From Symbiodinium natans (lineage: Eukaryota; Sar; Dinophyceae; Suessiales; Symbiodiniaceae), in the NCBI GenBank assembly GCA_905221605.1, contig CAJNDS010002517.1:318589-382588 (forward strand): DNA of 64,000 bases, written 5' to 3'. Shown one piece after another: positions 63,316 through 64,000 of this stretch; position 1 is the first letter of the stretch, and each line of letters starts with the position of its first letter. The notes below the pieces were generated by a model. It made no database searches. It was not told the DNA's origin and saw only the letters and a program-made list of their open reading frames with translations. A program made the position numbers and the translations under genes.

Positions 63316-64000
63316 ATGAGCCTCGATCAGTGCTGCAAGTGTGGCGCTGATGTCAAGATCGGCTGGGCGGCAATCTGGCAGAATGGATCCTGGCAAGATG
63401 GATCGTGGTTGTGGGTCAAGGATGCCTCAACCTCGTATCAGTGGGACTCCACCTCCAATGATTGGGTGGCTGCAAGCTCCTCTTGGAATGGCAGTGCTGG
63501 CAGTCAGGAAACTCTTCGGACTTACTGCCATGGCTGCTGGAAGTCCTGGGGACGGCATGTCAAGCCTGGATGCAAGTATGGGCTGAGCAAATTGTGTGAA
63601 CAGTTGGCTGTCCGGCTCCAGGTGGAATTCTTCGATGACTGGACTAACAAGCATAAGGGTAACCCGTTCAAGTGCACTTTGTGCGGTAGCCGGTGCAATC
63701 ACAGAACATTGGAGGGCCATCTGAAACGCCATGAAAAGAGCGCGGTGCCGCCAATCATCTACGTTCCTTTCAGCAGCGACAGTGAAATGAGCGACATCCT
63801 TCAAGGAACCTACGCCATGACGGAGTGGAAGAATGGCAAGCCTGTCTATCAAAGAATGAGGCAGGAAGGATCAGATCCTCCGGACATGGTGATCTACTAT
63901 GACACGGGCTCGGGCTCTTGGTATTTTGCACACAATTGTCTATGCGATGAAGTTTTTGCGTTTAACCATGGATCCAGTTCCGGCCTGGATGGCTCGACTC
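63316..64000 (+). CDS. Zinc-finger / Trp-rich protein, 5' part (runs off the window)
   Basis: Open from ATG 63316 to the window end (228 codons, no stop). The N-terminus has a CCKCG cluster followed by a Trp-rich stretch (WQNGSWQDGSWLW). TYCHGCW follows near residue 70. A C2H2-like finger FKCTLCGSRCNHRTLEGHLKRH is split here as FKCTLCGSRC then NHRTLEGHLKRH (C-x2-C-x11-H-x3-H, about residues 115-137). Next comes a segment with NGKPVYQRM and MVIYYDTGSGSWYF, resembling short Trp/Tyr repeat modules often seen in dinoflagellate proteins. Nucleic-acid binding is likely. No introns in the visible part. Confidence 0.7.
   Translation, partial: MSLDQCCKCGADVKIGWAAIWQNGSWQDGSWLWVKDASTSYQWDSTSNDWVAASSSWNGSAGSQETLRTYCHGCWKSWGRHVKPGCKYGLSKLCEQLAVRLQVEFFDDWTNKHKGNPFKCTLCGSRCNHRTLEGHLKRHEKSAVPPIIYVPFSSDSEMSDILQGTYAMTEWKNGKPVYQRMRQEGSDPPDMVIYYDTGSGSWYFAHNCLCDEVFAFNHGSSSGLDGST

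Overview
The window looks like nuclear DNA of a dinoflagellate (Symbiodiniaceae-like). The reasons are: GC-rich coding sequence; every supportable gene on the + strand; exons bounded by an AG|G context with GC and GA donors as well as GT; a pentatricopeptide gene made of near-identical units; and plant-type TTTAGGG repeats. This placement is inferred from sequence character only. I could not run a database search, so no species is named.

Layout. Bases 1-2200 are non-coding and repetitive: C-rich minisatellites, a tandem repeat of about 170 bp, a cluster of CCCGGG palindromes and a 15-bp inverted repeat. Bases 2305-9477 carry two intronless blocks: a Lys/Asp-rich protein of unknown function, and a Helitron-like Rep/PIF1-helicase coding region broken by two apparent frameshifts. 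From about 9.94 kb to 63.05 kb the sequence is saturated with TTTAGGG / CCCTAAA blocks and close variants, separated by islands of tens to a few hundred bases.

The main result is that many of these islands are exons. Reading them in order, with reading phase kept across junctions, rebuilds several genes on the + strand: a BTB/POZ-domain gene (13.9-19.7 kb); a pentatricopeptide-repeat gene (24.06-25.6 kb, largely intronless); an alpha/beta-hydrolase gene of about 17 exons with a plausible Ser/Asp/His triad (30.0-43.0 kb); an unrecognised basic protein gene (43.3-48.8 kb); a gene with a possible ubiquitin-like fold followed by a Pro-rich region (49.6-51.6 kb); a membrane RING-H2 gene (52.6-53.0 kb); a complete 63-residue two-exon gene (57.6-57.9 kb); a VTT/SNARE-associated membrane protein gene (59.3-60.8 kb); and the start of a zinc-finger/Trp-rich gene that runs off the right edge (63.3 kb onward).

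The introns are built largely from telomere-like repeats. They commonly begin at or near (G)TTTAGGG and end in CCCTAAA blocks before the acceptor, so many intron RNAs should be able to fold end to end. At least six families of short terminal-inverted-repeat elements lie in the same introns and spacers. One copy coincides with an intron to within a few bases (46863-46982), as expected of an introner element. Exon boundaries are inferred from coding character, phase and splice context and have not been checked against RNA.
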